A DNA stretch of 64,000 nt from Sediminibacillus halophilus (GCF_900103695.1 NZ_FNHF01000004.1:62001-126000); one strand, 5' to 3'; positions 17,462 to 26,708 are shown, counted from the first letter of the stretch. The notes: generated from the letters alone by a model not told the origin. Numbers and translations are program-made.

Positions 17462-18727
17462 GTGCAGGGATTTGTTGATTTTATACAAGGATTTCTCGAT
17501 TTGGGAGCGACGGTCATTTTACCAGTAGCCATTTTTATATTGGGTCTGGTCTTTGGGCAAAAGCCGGGAAAAGCGTTTCGCTCCGGCCTGACCATTGGGG
17601 TAGCGTTTGTTGGTATTTTCCTGGTTGTTGATCTGCTTGTCAACAACTTAGGACCGGCCGCCCAGGGAATGGTGGAAAGGCTTGGAGTAGAGTTGAATGT
17701 CATTGATGTGGGATGGCCGGCAACGTCATCGATTGCCTGGGCCTCTGTGGTAGCAGCCTTTATCATCCCGCTAGGATTGGTTGTCAATGTCGTCATGCTC
17801 TTGACGAAAACAACCAAAATCATGAACGTGGACATTTGGAACTTCTGGCATTATACCTTCATGGGAGCGGTCGTATATTCCATTTCCGATAGTATTGTCC
17901 AAGGGCTTATCGCGGCGGTCATTTTTCAAATTATCACCCTTAAAATTGCCGATTGGACAGCGCCGATGGTCCGAGATTTTTACGATTTGCCCGGAGTGGC
18001 CATTGCAACAGGAAGTACAGTATCTTATGCGCCGGGAATCTGGATGGTGAAATTGCTTCAAAAAATACCAGTTATCAAAGACTTGAACGCCGATCCGGAT
18101 ACCATTCAAAAACGATTCGGGATTTTTGGAGAGTCGATTTTCATTGGGTTGGCTTTAGGAGCGATCATCGGGGCTTTGGCAGGCTATGGAGTCGGTGACA
18201 TCATTGATATCGGCATGGCAATGGCAGCTGTCATGGTATTGATGCCTAGGATGGTCAAAATTTTAATGGAAGGCCTGATGCCTGTATCGGAATCGGCACG
18301 CGAATGGCTCAACAAACATTTCGGCAACCGCGAAATCAATATCGGACTCGATGCAGCCGTATTGCTTGGTCATCCTTCGGTCATTGCTACTGCTTTAATC
18401 CTGGTACCGATAACCGTCGTTCTCGCAGTCATTTTACCGGGAAACGCTTTGCTGCCTTTTGGTGACTTGGCCACTATTCCGTTTGTTGTAGCTTTTATCG
18501 TAGGGGCAGCCCGGGGCAATATAATCCATTCCGTGATCGTAGGGACAGTGATGATCGCATTGTCGCTGTATATGGCCACAGATATTGCGCCAGTTTTCAC
18601 CGAGATGGGGGCAAACGCCGATTTAGAAATGGACATTGCTGAAAAGTCGACACGAATATCCAGTATCGACCAAGGCGGAAATTTAATCAACTGGCTCATC
18701 TGGAGATTTTTCGAATTATTCAACTAA
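17462..18727 (+). CDS. PTS transporter subunit IIC, galactitol (GatC) type
   Basis: Integral membrane permease of about 421 residues with about ten hydrophobic segments. The first is FLDLGATVILPVAIFILGLVFG. A conserved central segment is FYDLPGVAIATGSTVSYAPG, and the family-typical NREINIGLDAAVLLGHPSVI lies near residue 290. The GTG at 17462 is preferred over ATG 17456 because GGGGGG at 17450-17455 abuts the ATG. It transports and phosphorylates a hexitol together with the preceding EIIA and EIIB. Confidence 0.9.
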   Translation: MQGFVDFIQGFLDLGATVILPVAIFILGLVFGQKPGKAFRSGLTIGVAFVGIFLVVDLLVNNLGPAAQGMVERLGVELNVIDVGWPATSSIAWASVVAAFIIPLGLVVNVVMLLTKTTKIMNVDIWNFWHYTFMGAVVYSISDSIVQGLIAAVIFQIITLKIADWTAPMVRDFYDLPGVAIATGSTVSYAPGIWMVKLLQKIPVIKDLNADPDTIQKRFGIFGESIFIGLALGAIIGALAGYGVGDIIDIGMAMAAVMVLMPRMVKILMEGLMPVSESAREWLNKHFGNREINIGLDAAVLLGHPSVIATALILVPITVVLAVILPGNALLPFGDLATIPFVVAFIVGAARGNIIHSVIVGTVMIALSLYMATDIAPVFTEMGANADLEMDIAEKSTRISSIDQGGNLINWLIWRFFELFN

Positions 18728-18750
18728 GGAAGTGGAGGAGCGATGTTTAG

Positions 18751-19782
18751 ATGAAATCATTGGTCAAAACAGCGCCCGGATTCGGTCATCTGGAGATCCA
18801 GGAACGTCCGGAGCCGTCGCCTGGAAAGAATCAAGTGAAGATTCAGGTCAAATGTGCCGGCATCTGCGGCTCTGACATTCACACGTATGAAGGCAACTAT
18901 CGAGTCGCAGTGCCTGTGACATTGGGGCATGAATTTGCAGGTGTGGTGGTGGAAGTCGGGGAAAATGTCTCGGAATTTAAGGTTGGTGATCGTGTCACTT
19001 CTGAAACGACTTACCAGATCTGCGGCGAGTGTGCATATTGTTTGTCGGGAGATTACAATCTCTGCAGCAATCGCAAGGGACTCGGCTCTCAACAGGATGG
19101 CGGTTTTGCTGAATATCTGATTGCCCGGAAAGAAAGCGTTCATCATTTACCGGAGAACGTCGATTTTCAAGCTGCTGCTATGACCGAGCCATTAGCCTGT
19201 ACGTACCATGCCGTAGAAAAAGCTGTTATCCATCCAGGTGACCTTGTTGTCGTTCTTGGTCCTGGACCGATTGGTCTTTTGACTGCCCAGGTTGCAAAGA
19301 GCCGCGGTGCCGTTGTCATTATTACCGGGCTCGATCATGATCAGGTTCGTCTCGATAAAGCGGAAGAAATCGGGATCGATCATGTGGTCAATATTCAACA
19401 TGAGGATTTGAAACAATTGGTGGACCATTTAACGGATGGATATGGAGCAGATATAGTGATGGAATGCTCAGGGGCCGTTCCCGCGGCGAAACAGGGATTG
19501 GATTTGTTGCGGAAGAAGGGGCAATATGTCCAGGTCGGTTTGTTTCCGAAGGCGGATGTTGACTTTGACCTGGAGAAAATAATTCAAAAAGAAATCCGGG
19601 TAATGGGCACGAGAAGCCAAAAGCATGCGGATTGGGAACCTAGTCTGGCACTGATGAATGAAGGAAAGGTAGATGCTGCCACATTGGTCACCCATGAATT
19701 TCCGATTAGCGAATGGGAGAAAGCCTATGAGGTGATAAAAAGTGGGGAAGCAATCAAAGTGTTGCTCAAGCCTATTGGCTGA
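18751..19782 (+). CDS. Zinc-dependent medium-chain alcohol dehydrogenase (polyol dehydrogenase-like)
   Basis: Medium-chain dehydrogenase of 343 residues. Catalytic-zinc residues are in AGICGSDIHTYEG and GHEFAG. The structural-zinc cysteine cluster is CGECAYCLSGDYNLC, and the Rossmann motif is VVLGPGPIGLL. It probably oxidises a hexitol phosphate after PTS uptake, paralleling the second dehydrogenase at 20013. The start codon follows a GGAGGAG site at 10 bases with a three-codon minimal frame (ATG TTT AGA TGA) lying between them. Exact substrate cannot be assigned. Confidence 0.88.
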   Translation: MKSLVKTAPGFGHLEIQERPEPSPGKNQVKIQVKCAGICGSDIHTYEGNYRVAVPVTLGHEFAGVVVEVGENVSEFKVGDRVTSETTYQICGECAYCLSGDYNLCSNRKGLGSQQDGGFAEYLIARKESVHHLPENVDFQAAAMTEPLACTYHAVEKAVIHPGDLVVVLGPGPIGLLTAQVAKSRGAVVIITGLDHDQVRLDKAEEIGIDHVVNIQHEDLKQLVDHLTDGYGADIVMECSGAVPAAKQGLDLLRKKGQYVQVGLFPKADVDFDLEKIIQKEIRVMGTRSQKHADWEPSLALMNEGKVDAATLVTHEFPISEWEKAYEVIKSGEAIKVLLKPIG

Positions 19783-19826
19783 GGCACGCAATTGCTGTAC
19801 CGGACATACTGAAAAGGGGTGGGGAA

Positions 19827-19994
19827 ATGGTTGATAGTTTTTTGGACTTGATGCTTGGTAATTTTCGTATCATCAGTTCCTTTTATTTTCAGCACCAAAG
19901 CCTATTGAATGCAATCATAGTCGGAGCGGCGGTATATCAGCTGTTATTCCGCAAAAGCAACCCAGCTCGCAGACAAACGCGCAGCGAAGGATAG
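19827..19994 (+). CDS. 55-residue membrane protein inside the galactitol PTS operon
   Basis: Short gene read directly from sequence: MVDSFLDLMLGNFRIISSF and then one hydrophobic segment (SLLNAIIVGAAVYQLLF), ending in a basic tail (RKSNPARRQTRSEG). It has a strong AAAAGGGGTGGGGAA ribosome region just before ATG 19827 and fits tightly between two dehydrogenase genes (44 bases after one, 18 before the next). One membrane helix with a positive C-terminus suggests a small accessory subunit; function unknown. Confidence 0.65.
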   Translation: MVDSFLDLMLGNFRIISSFYFQHQSLLNAIIVGAAVYQLLFRKSNPARRQTRSEG

Positions 19995-20012
19995 AAAGAA
20001 AGGATGGGGAGG

Positions 20013-21065
20013 ATGAAAGCACTCAACCTTTACGGGGTGAAGGATCTCCGTTGTGAGCAAACTCCCGAGCCTGTCGTAGAGCACGAGAATGAGGTAATCA
20101 TAAAGGTAAAAGCGGCGGGGATTTGCGGCTCGGATATTTCCCGATATCAAAAGCTTGGTCCATATGTTAAAGGAATGACTTTTGGTCACGAATTTTCAGG
20201 AGAGGTCGTGGAAACCGGAAAAGCCGTCACCGAAATAAAAATAGGTGACAGAGTTGCTGCCTGTCCGGCATATGCCTGCGGGAAATGTGAAAACTGTCGC
20301 AGTGGCGAGCCGGCCCGCTGTGCCCAATTGACTGTCATCGGGGCTCGGCATCCAGGAGCCTATGCGGAATATGTGAAGCTTCCCGCCGGGCATGTCATGC
20401 AGTTGCCTGATAATGTCGACTATGACACAGCGGCTCTCGTTGAACCCGCATCGGTCGTTGCCCACGGGTTTTACCGCACGAGCGTCCGACCTGGGGCAGA
20501 AGTAGCGGTGATGGGAGCCGGCAATATCGGTCTGTTGGCGATTCAATGGGCGAGAATATTCGGTGCCAAAAAAGTATATGCTATCGATGTCGACGATCAA
20601 AAGCTGGAAATAGCCAAGCAGCTGGGGGCTGATGTGACGGTCAATCCATTGGAACAACCGGCTGACGAACAAATCATGGAACAGACTGGCGGGCATGGTG
20701 TCGATCTGGCGGTAGAGTCTGCCGGATCCCCTGTCACCTCATCGCAAGTGTTGGCACTACCGCGAAAAGGCGGCGAAGTGGTGTTTTTGGGGATTCCTTA
20801 TGCCGACGTTACGATGGAGCGGAATTATTTTGAAAAAATTGTCCGCAATGAATTACGTGTGCTCGGTTCCTGGAATGCTGTGTCTGCACCTTTTCCAGGA
20901 AAAGAATGGACGTCGACGATCCACTATATGAGTAGGGGAGAAATCCAGGCCGAACCAATGATTTCGCATCGTATTCAACTAGAAGAAGGGCCGTCTATGT
21001 TCCAAAAGCTCGTCAACCGTGAAGAGAAAGCCGCCAAGGTGCTGTTCTATCCGGATAAGGAGTAA
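20013..21065 (+). CDS. Galactitol-1-phosphate 5-dehydrogenase-like zinc dehydrogenase
   Basis: Medium-chain zinc dehydrogenase of about 350 residues that most resembles GatD. The catalytic-zinc region is AGICGSDISRYQ with GHEFSG, the structural-zinc loop is CGKCENCRSGEPARC, and the NAD-binding motif is AVMGAGNIGLLAI. It would oxidise galactitol 1-phosphate to tagatose 6-phosphate. ATG 20013 is used, with AAAGGA nine bases upstream; the in-frame ATG 20004 is less well spaced. It is the last gene of the operon; tagatose-6-phosphate kinase and aldolase genes are not in the window. Confidence 0.85.
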   Translation: MKALNLYGVKDLRCEQTPEPVVEHENEVIIKVKAAGICGSDISRYQKLGPYVKGMTFGHEFSGEVVETGKAVTEIKIGDRVAACPAYACGKCENCRSGEPARCAQLTVIGARHPGAYAEYVKLPAGHVMQLPDNVDYDTAALVEPASVVAHGFYRTSVRPGAEVAVMGAGNIGLLAIQWARIFGAKKVYAIDVDDQKLEIAKQLGADVTVNPLEQPADEQIMEQTGGHGVDLAVESAGSPVTSSQVLALPRKGGEVVFLGIPYADVTMERNYFEKIVRNELRVLGSWNAVSAPFPGKEWTSTIHYMSRGEIQAEPMISHRIQLEEGPSMFQKLVNREEKAAKVLFYPDKE

Positions 21066-21228
21066 GCGTTGGAAAAGCGATATGAAAGCTAGTATCTCCA
21101 AACATTCCCGGGATTATCAATTCAACACACTCCAAAATGTGGAGTGATTGCCTTGATACTTCCTCGTATCAAAAAGGATGGGAAGAGGAAAAGTAACAAG
21201 GAACGACCATCTAGGGGGTGAACAGCTC

Positions 21229-21414
21229 ATGGACAAGCAAAGAGGTATGTGGATTCCGCTGATTGCTTCAGTTGGGATCGGTGCCGCAGCTTATTACAGC
21301 ATGACGAAAGGACAGGGGCTGGGTAAAACAATCCAACAGTCGATGCCGATGATGTCCGGCATCACCGGCCAGGGCGGAAACGCTCATTCACCACAAGCCC
21401 AGAACCTTTTCTAA
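21229..21414 (+). CDS. Small hypothetical protein with one hydrophobic segment
   Basis: A 61-residue protein, MDKQRGMWIPLIASVGIGAA and onward, with a short hydrophobic stretch (about 8-24) then a Gly/Gln/Met-rich tail. ATG 21229 is preceded by an AGGGGGTGA ribosome site. A terminator follows immediately. I do not recognise the family; similar short Gly/Met-rich proteins are common in spore-formers. Confidence 0.6.
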   Translation: MDKQRGMWIPLIASVGIGAAAYYSMTKGQGLGKTIQQSMPMMSGITGQGGNAHSPQAQNLF

Positions 21415-21430
21415 AACCCTATAGATTCAA

Positions 21431-21485
21431 AAGCACCCTTTGAACAGGCGCTCCAATACGGAGCCGCCGCTCAGGGTGCTTTTTA
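21431..21485 (+). terminator. Two-tier terminator hairpin
   Basis: Outer stem AAGCACCCT (21431-21439) / AGGGTGCTT (21473-21481) encloses an inner GGCGCTCC / GGAGCCGCC stem; TTTT follows. It ends the 61-residue gene. Confidence 0.75.
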
Positions 21486-21487
21486 TT

Positions 21488-21547
21488 GGGGACTGACCCC
21501 CACCACTCTACCACTGCAGCGCGCTAATACGGTGGGGGTCAGTCCCC
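21488..21547. repeat. 17-bp perfect inverted repeat
   Basis: GGGGACTGACCCCCACC (21488-21504) and its exact complement (21531-21547) around a 26-base loop. It directly follows the previous terminator. On the minus strand it lies downstream of the Gly/His-rich gene and may help end that transcript, although there is no T-run. Confidence 0.8.
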
Positions 21548-21579
21548 GTACATCTCTCCTGCTATTCTCCCCCTGGTTC

Positions 21580-21936
21580 TTAGTCGAAGTCGTCGTATTC
21601 GTAGTTGAAGGGTTGTTGGCCGTAGGGGTTGTAGCCTTGGCCTGGGAATCCTTCTCCGTATCCTGGGTAACCGCCCTGACTAGGAAAACCATATCCAGGA
21701 AAGCCGTGTCCGGGATATCCATGGCCATGTCCAGGGTAGTTCCAATTAGGACCGCCGTGATGGTGTCCGTGGTGATGCTGCCAAGGCTGGCCACCGTAAT
21801 GTGGCTGGTACCCGTGTCCGCCATAGCCGCCTCCGAAGCCTGGATAGGAATACCCTTGATTGTAGCCGGGATAATTGCCGCCTGTATAGCCGAATGGAGA
21901 AAATTGTCTCATCTCTTCTTCATGGAACAAAGTCAA
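21580..21936 (-). CDS. Gly/Tyr/His-rich low-complexity protein
   Basis: About 110-118 residues made mostly of Gly, Tyr, Pro, His, Gln and Phe, with a central HHHGHHHGG run and repeated PGYG/PGHG units, ending in an acidic YEYDDFD tail. The composition resembles spore coat and YppG-like proteins of Bacillaceae. The start is uncertain: the outer TTG (21936), a TTG two codons later with AAGGTG eight bases away, or ATG 21912. There is no signal peptide. Metal binding through the His clusters is plausible but unproven. Confidence 0.6.
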   Translation of the reverse strand: MTLFHEEEMRQFSPFGYTGGNYPGYNQGYSYPGFGGGYGGHGYQPHYGGQPWQHHHGHHHGGPNWNYPGHGHGYPGHGFPGYGFPSQGGYPGYGEGFPGQGYNPYGQQPFNYEYDDFD

Positions 21937-22194
21937 TCACCTTCTTTTCTGGATTCACCATTATCTTATTGTGCTAATACCCAGAGTGAGCTTATCCTGA
22001 TAGAAATTAGGCTGCTATCCAGGTGTTAGCTTAAATTTTTAACAATGCCGGATGTTTTTTCTGAAAAATCCGGTTATTTCCTTGTTTTCCTGCTGTTGCA
22101 GCTTGGACGGCTCTAGTCCGAATGTAGTATAGTTATAGTAGGGAATTATGTGTACAACTTACACATAAAAAATTTGGAAGGAGTATGTATCTAT

Positions 22195-23157
22195 ATGACC
22201 CAGCACGCTTTTTTGTACAACTCCAAGATTAGTAAGGTCCTTAGAAATATCAACCAAGTAATCGTAGGAAAAGATGAACCCGCAACGTTAAGCCTTGTCG
22301 CTTTATTGGCCGGGGGACATGTTCTCCTAGAGGATGTTCCGGGAGTGGGAAAAACCATGTTAGTCCGGACCTTGGCCAAATCACTAGATTGTGATTTTAA
22401 AAGAATACAGTTTACTCCGGATTTGCTTCCATCCGATGTAACCGGAGTTTCGATATACAACCCGAAGGAATTGGAATTTGAATTTCGAGGAGGACCGATT
22501 CTTGGCAACATCGTCTTAGCTGATGAAATCAACCGGACCTCCCCGAAAACACAATCTGCTCTGTTGGAAGGCATGGAAGAAAACAGCGTCACGGTCGATG
22601 GCAATACAATCCAGCTGAAGCATCCCTTTTTTGTCATGGCTACCCAGAACCCGATTGAGTATGAGGGAACCTATCCACTGCCGGAAGCCCAGCTTGATCG
22701 GTTCTTACTCAAATTAAAAATGGGCTATCCAACTCCTCAAGAAGAACTGCAGATGCTGGAAAAAACATCGAAAAACCATCCCATTAACGATATCGAAGCA
22801 GTGATCGATAAAGAAGAATTGATCACCATTCAAAATGAAGTCAAGGATGTGTATATGGACCAGAACGTCCAACGCTATATCATCGATATCGTGACAGGAA
22901 CAAGAGAACACCGGGGAGCCTATTTAGGGGTCAGTCCCCGAGGGTCGATTGCCCTGATGAAAGCGGCTAAGGCGTATGCCTATATACACGACCGCGATTA
23001 TGTGCTGCCGGATGATGTGAAATATTTGGCGCCGTTCGTGTTGGCCCACCGGATCATTTTGACTTCGGAAGCAAAGTTTGAAGGCATAACGGCAGAAATG
23101 ATCATTGAGGAGCTGCTCGGCAATGCCTCGATCCCTGTTCGAAAGGAATATAGTTGA
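22195..23157 (+). CDS. MoxR-family AAA+ ATPase
   Basis: AAA+ ATPase of 320 residues. Walker A is EDVPGVGKTMLV, Walker B is LADEINRTSPKTQSALLEGM, sensor 1 is ATQNP and the family motif is LGVSPRGSIAL. MoxR proteins act with DUF58 and transglutaminase-like partners, exactly the next two genes. ATG 22195 is the first in-frame Met, with AAGGAG about 11 bases upstream. Its stop overlaps the DUF58 start (TGATG). Confidence 0.93.
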   Translation: MTQHAFLYNSKISKVLRNINQVIVGKDEPATLSLVALLAGGHVLLEDVPGVGKTMLVRTLAKSLDCDFKRIQFTPDLLPSDVTGVSIYNPKELEFEFRGGPILGNIVLADEINRTSPKTQSALLEGMEENSVTVDGNTIQLKHPFFVMATQNPIEYEGTYPLPEAQLDRFLLKLKMGYPTPQEELQMLEKTSKNHPINDIEAVIDKEELITIQNEVKDVYMDQNVQRYIIDIVTGTREHRGAYLGVSPRGSIALMKAAKAYAYIHDRDYVLPDDVKYLAPFVLAHRIILTSEAKFEGITAEMIIEELLGNASIPVRKEYS

Positions 23158-24422
23158 TGAAACGCTCGTTTTCCATGGGTTTTAAGTTTTTTTTCGTCTT
23201 GCTGTTATTTGGAATCTTTTTTGCCTATGCCATGTTCCAGGGAGGTTTCGTCAGCTGGTTTTTGTTTTATAGTTTTTTGCCGATCACTGTTTACATGTTT
23301 TTATTGCTGATCTATCCAATTTCCAATTGGACAGTGAAGCGCCGTTTGTCCAAACATATTGTCCAGGCTTCTGATCACCTTTCAGTAGAAGTGGAGGTGA
23401 GCCGGCGGTTCGCTTTTCCGCTTTACTATTGCATTGTCGAGGAGTACTTTCCCGCAAGCCTGCAAAAAGAAGATACCAGCCGTTCGAAGTTTCAGCGTAT
23501 GAACCAGACAGATGCGCTGGCAAAACGGAGAGTCGTGAAACGTGTCTCCTTTCCATGGTTCAAGCGGAAATGGACATACCACTACACCCTGGACAACGTG
23601 CCGCGTGGAGAGCATCACCTTGGTGCCTTCCGCGTCAAAACAGGCGACTTTTTCGGCTTCATCAAAAAAGAATATGTATACCCGACTGCCAGTTATCTGC
23701 TCGTATTTCCTTCCCAGCGGGACCTTGTCTTTCGCGAAAAAGTGAACAGCTTCGAGGAAGGAGCGTCTGCTTCTTACAATATTAATGCCAAGAATACCAA
23801 CGTCGTAACGGGTGTTAGGGAGTATATGCCGGGTGACCGTTTTTCCTGGATTGATTGGAAAACGACTGCCAGAAAAAACACGGTCATGACTAAAGAATTC
23901 GACCAGGAGAAAAGCTCGAACATGGTGCTGATCCTTGACGCCGTTGCCTTTCCCGGCCAAGACCAGATCGCCTTTGAAGGAAGTGTCGAAGTGACCGCTT
24001 CTCTATTGGAGGCCTTAAAACGGAAAGCTTCACAAATGACCTTCATTGGGCTGGGAGAGGAGCGTGTGTTTTTCCCGTTTCAAGAGGATCCGGCAAAAAA
24101 TTTATTGAACCAGAACTATCTGGCTCGGATTCAACCTGGTGGCAATGTACCGTTTTCCAGAATGCTAGACCAGGAAACACGAAATATTCCGCAAGGGCTG
24201 GTCGCCATGGTTGTCACCAATCAACTCGATCAAGCCACCCTCAAATCATTGGAGCGGCTAAAGCGGAAAAGTAAAAAGATCATCGTCTTTCTGATTAAAC
24301 CATCTGCAAAAATTACGGGGGAAGATAAGAGAATGATTCACCAATTATCTGTTGGAGGCATGTCGGTGAATGTACTGACGGAGGAGCAGCTGGTGCAGCA
24401 GAAGTTGGAGGTGATCAGCTGA
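23157..24422 (+). CDS. DUF58 domain-containing membrane protein
   Basis: Protein of about 421 residues. Two N-terminal transmembrane segments (about 8-50) precede a cytoplasmic domain. The DUF58 signature REYMPGDRFSWIDWKTTAR lies near residue 220, followed by a von Willebrand A-like region (MVLILDAV, MVVTNQLD). It partners the MoxR ATPase. ATG 23157 shares bases with the moxR stop; a TTG one codon earlier is possible. Confidence 0.9.
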   Translation: MKRSFSMGFKFFFVLLLFGIFFAYAMFQGGFVSWFLFYSFLPITVYMFLLLIYPISNWTVKRRLSKHIVQASDHLSVEVEVSRRFAFPLYYCIVEEYFPASLQKEDTSRSKFQRMNQTDALAKRRVVKRVSFPWFKRKWTYHYTLDNVPRGEHHLGAFRVKTGDFFGFIKKEYVYPTASYLLVFPSQRDLVFREKVNSFEEGASASYNINAKNTNVVTGVREYMPGDRFSWIDWKTTARKNTVMTKEFDQEKSSNMVLILDAVAFPGQDQIAFEGSVEVTASLLEALKRKASQMTFIGLGEERVFFPFQEDPAKNLLNQNYLARIQPGGNVPFSRMLDQETRNIPQGLVAMVVTNQLDQATLKSLERLKRKSKKIIVFLIKPSAKITGEDKRMIHQLSVGGMSVNVLTEEQLVQQKLEVIS

Positions 24423-26629
24423 TGGCGTTAATTTCAAGCAGCAAACGCCAGCTTGTTTTCCGTACGATCATCTATCTTTGTGGTTTCTTATTGCTGTGGG
24501 AATGGCTGCGTCCATTGGAAACGCTGACGGATACCGGCAGCCTCTCAGCCTTCGTGATTTACACCGGATTTTGTTTTATCATATCGGTATTGAATATGAA
24601 ATGGTGGCTGTCGATACCGCTGAAATTGGGCGGTTTACTGTTTGTACTCGATGGCTTGTTTATTTCCGAGGCCATGTTCTCAAAGGGTTGGTTCTATCTA
24701 TTATACTTGCACGTCCAATATAATTTAGAGATGATTTCCAGTCAGAACTGGACGGAAATCACACCGTTGTTCCGCAGCTTGTTGTTTTTGGTTCTGTTAT
24801 GGCTGATGAGTTATTTAATGTATTACTGGTTTGTCATTTCAAAAAGGATATTCTTGTTTGTACTGCTCACCTTTATCTACTTGACGGTACTCGATACGTT
24901 TACTGTCTATGAGGCAAACACGGCAATTGTCCGTGCTTTTATTGTTTCACTGATAGCGCTAGGCGTCTCGAATTTTTATAAAGAACTGGGCAGGGAGGCA
25001 ATGACTTTTACCGGATTAAAACGGGTTTCCGCCTGGGTACTACCATTGGCTGCGGTGATTGTCTTTTCCAGCCTCGTTGGCTTTGCGGCACCTAAATTGG
25101 ACCCGCAGTGGCCTGACCCGGTTCCTTATTTGACCAGTACATCACCGGATGCCGGTTTTGGTGAGGATGGTACAGGCGGGGTGCAAAAAGTGGGTTATGG
25201 GGAGGATGATTCCCGTCTCGGCGGTTCTTTTGTCCAAGATGACTCACTTGTCTTTCAAGCACAGGTCGAAGAAAAGCACTATTGGCGGATTGAAACCAAA
25301 GATATTTACACGGGAAAAGGTTGGGAACGATCGACAGAACCGGAATACAACCTGACCAGTGATGGATCAGTAGACTTCCATACGTTTGAAAACTCCGTGG
25401 AAACAAAGTCGCTTCAAGGGATCGTCACTTTTCAATCCAATGCTTTTTTCTCTAAACTTGTCTATCCATATGGGATCAAGCAGGTGGATGGGGAAGAAGA
25501 TGTCAACTATCTAGTCGACGAAGAATTCGGTTCGATTGCCGTAGAGGCTCCTGAGCAGCAGGGAATTGTCGACCAATACCAGATTTCCTACGACAATCCT
25601 TCCTTTTCAATCGATCTCCTGTCAGAGGCAAACGGCGAAGATCCTCAAGCAATCAAGGATAAATACCTTCAGCTTCCGGATAACCTGCCGAACAGGGTTG
25701 GGAATCTTGCCAGCCAAATCATATCTGAGGAAGAGACGAGATATGATCAGGTAAAAGCGGTTGAGCAATATTTTAACCGCAATGGCTTTGTCTACCAGAC
25801 AGAGGATGTGGCGGTTCCAGGTCGTAATCAAGACTATGTTGACCAGTTTTTATTTGAAACAAAGGCCGGTTATTGTGATAACTATTCCACGTCGATGACA
25901 GTGATGCTTCGTACACTGGATATTCCGGCGCGCTGGGTGAAAGGTTTTACAGGTGGAGATCTGGCGCCGGCTTCGGATGACAGTATCGAAGGCCTTAATA
26001 ACTATAAAGTGACCAACTCCAACGCGCATTCCTGGGTGGAAGTGTACTTTCCGGAAGTAGGCTGGGTTCCATTCGAACCGACGCAAGGCTTCAGCAATCC
26101 GGTTGATTTCTATCAGGATGTCAATCAGCAGCAGGACAGCCCTGACACCGATGAGACTGCTGAGCAGGAAGAACAGGAGCGTCCTGGAAACCAGCAGGAA
26201 GTGGGGATGGAAGAGGATGAGGCAGCTTCTGACGATAATCCCAAAGTCCAGCTTGCAGATGGTTGGAGTTGGACTGTCGCCATAGTGGCAGCGGTACTGC
26301 TTGCAGTGGCTGTGATCCTCTTTCTCACCCGGTATCACTGGATGTCGGTCTGGATACGCAGGAAGTTTCATCACCAGCAAAATCCGCAAATGTACCAGGA
26401 GGCTTATCTGTTCTTGTTGAAGCTGCTGAACCATAAAGGGCTGGGTCGTCAGGAGGGCCAGACTTTAAGAGAATATGCCTTCCAGGTCGATAAGCGCTTC
26501 GAGTCGCAGGATATGGTCCGCCTTACGCATCAGTATGAACGGATGCTTTATCGTAATGAAACAGATTCGGCGCAATGGGGCAATATTACTGAATTGTGGG
26601 AAAACTTAATTAAACGGGCATTGTCTTGA
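24422..26629 (+). CDS. Transglutaminase-like membrane protein (TgpA family)
   Basis: Protein of 735 residues. About six N-terminal membrane helices (to about residue 220) are followed by a large extracellular region with the transglutaminase-like core. The catalytic Cys is in KAGYCDNYSTSMTVML and the His in NSNAHSWVEVYFP. A Glu/Asp/Gln-rich linker leads to another membrane helix (TVAIVAAVLLAVAVILFL) and a cytoplasmic DUF4129-like tail. It overlaps the DUF58 stop by one base (TGATG). The three-gene set is a widespread cell-envelope module whose substrate is not known. Confidence 0.9.
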   Translation: MALISSSKRQLVFRTIIYLCGFLLLWEWLRPLETLTDTGSLSAFVIYTGFCFIISVLNMKWWLSIPLKLGGLLFVLDGLFISEAMFSKGWFYLLYLHVQYNLEMISSQNWTEITPLFRSLLFLVLLWLMSYLMYYWFVISKRIFLFVLLTFIYLTVLDTFTVYEANTAIVRAFIVSLIALGVSNFYKELGREAMTFTGLKRVSAWVLPLAAVIVFSSLVGFAAPKLDPQWPDPVPYLTSTSPDAGFGEDGTGGVQKVGYGEDDSRLGGSFVQDDSLVFQAQVEEKHYWRIETKDIYTGKGWERSTEPEYNLTSDGSVDFHTFENSVETKSLQGIVTFQSNAFFSKLVYPYGIKQVDGEEDVNYLVDEEFGSIAVEAPEQQGIVDQYQISYDNPSFSIDLLSEANGEDPQAIKDKYLQLPDNLPNRVGNLASQIISEEETRYDQVKAVEQYFNRNGFVYQTEDVAVPGRNQDYVDQFLFETKAGYCDNYSTSMTVMLRTLDIPARWVKGFTGGDLAPASDDSIEGLNNYKVTNSNAHSWVEVYFPEVGWVPFEPTQGFSNPVDFYQDVNQQQDSPDTDETAEQEEQERPGNQQEVGMEEDEAASDDNPKVQLADGWSWTVAIVAAVLLAVAVILFLTRYHWMSVWIRRKFHHQQNPQMYQEAYLFLLKLLNHKGLGRQEGQTLREYAFQVDKRFESQDMVRLTHQYERMLYRNETDSAQWGNITELWENLIKRALS

Positions 26630-26655
26630 CCAGCTGTCTGCAGCGCTGATAGAAT
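26626..26655 (+). promoter_or_regulatory. Candidate guaA promoter
   Basis: TTGACC (26626-26631) and TAGAAT (26650-26655), 18-base spacer. It overlaps the stop codon of the TgpA-like gene and lies upstream of the guanine riboswitch, giving a leader of about 300 bases. Confidence 0.5.
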
Positions 26656-26708
26656 GGTAACAATTCAAGCGGGCTTGGCTATTCAGGGCCGGAAAACAAA
26701 GGAATAAA

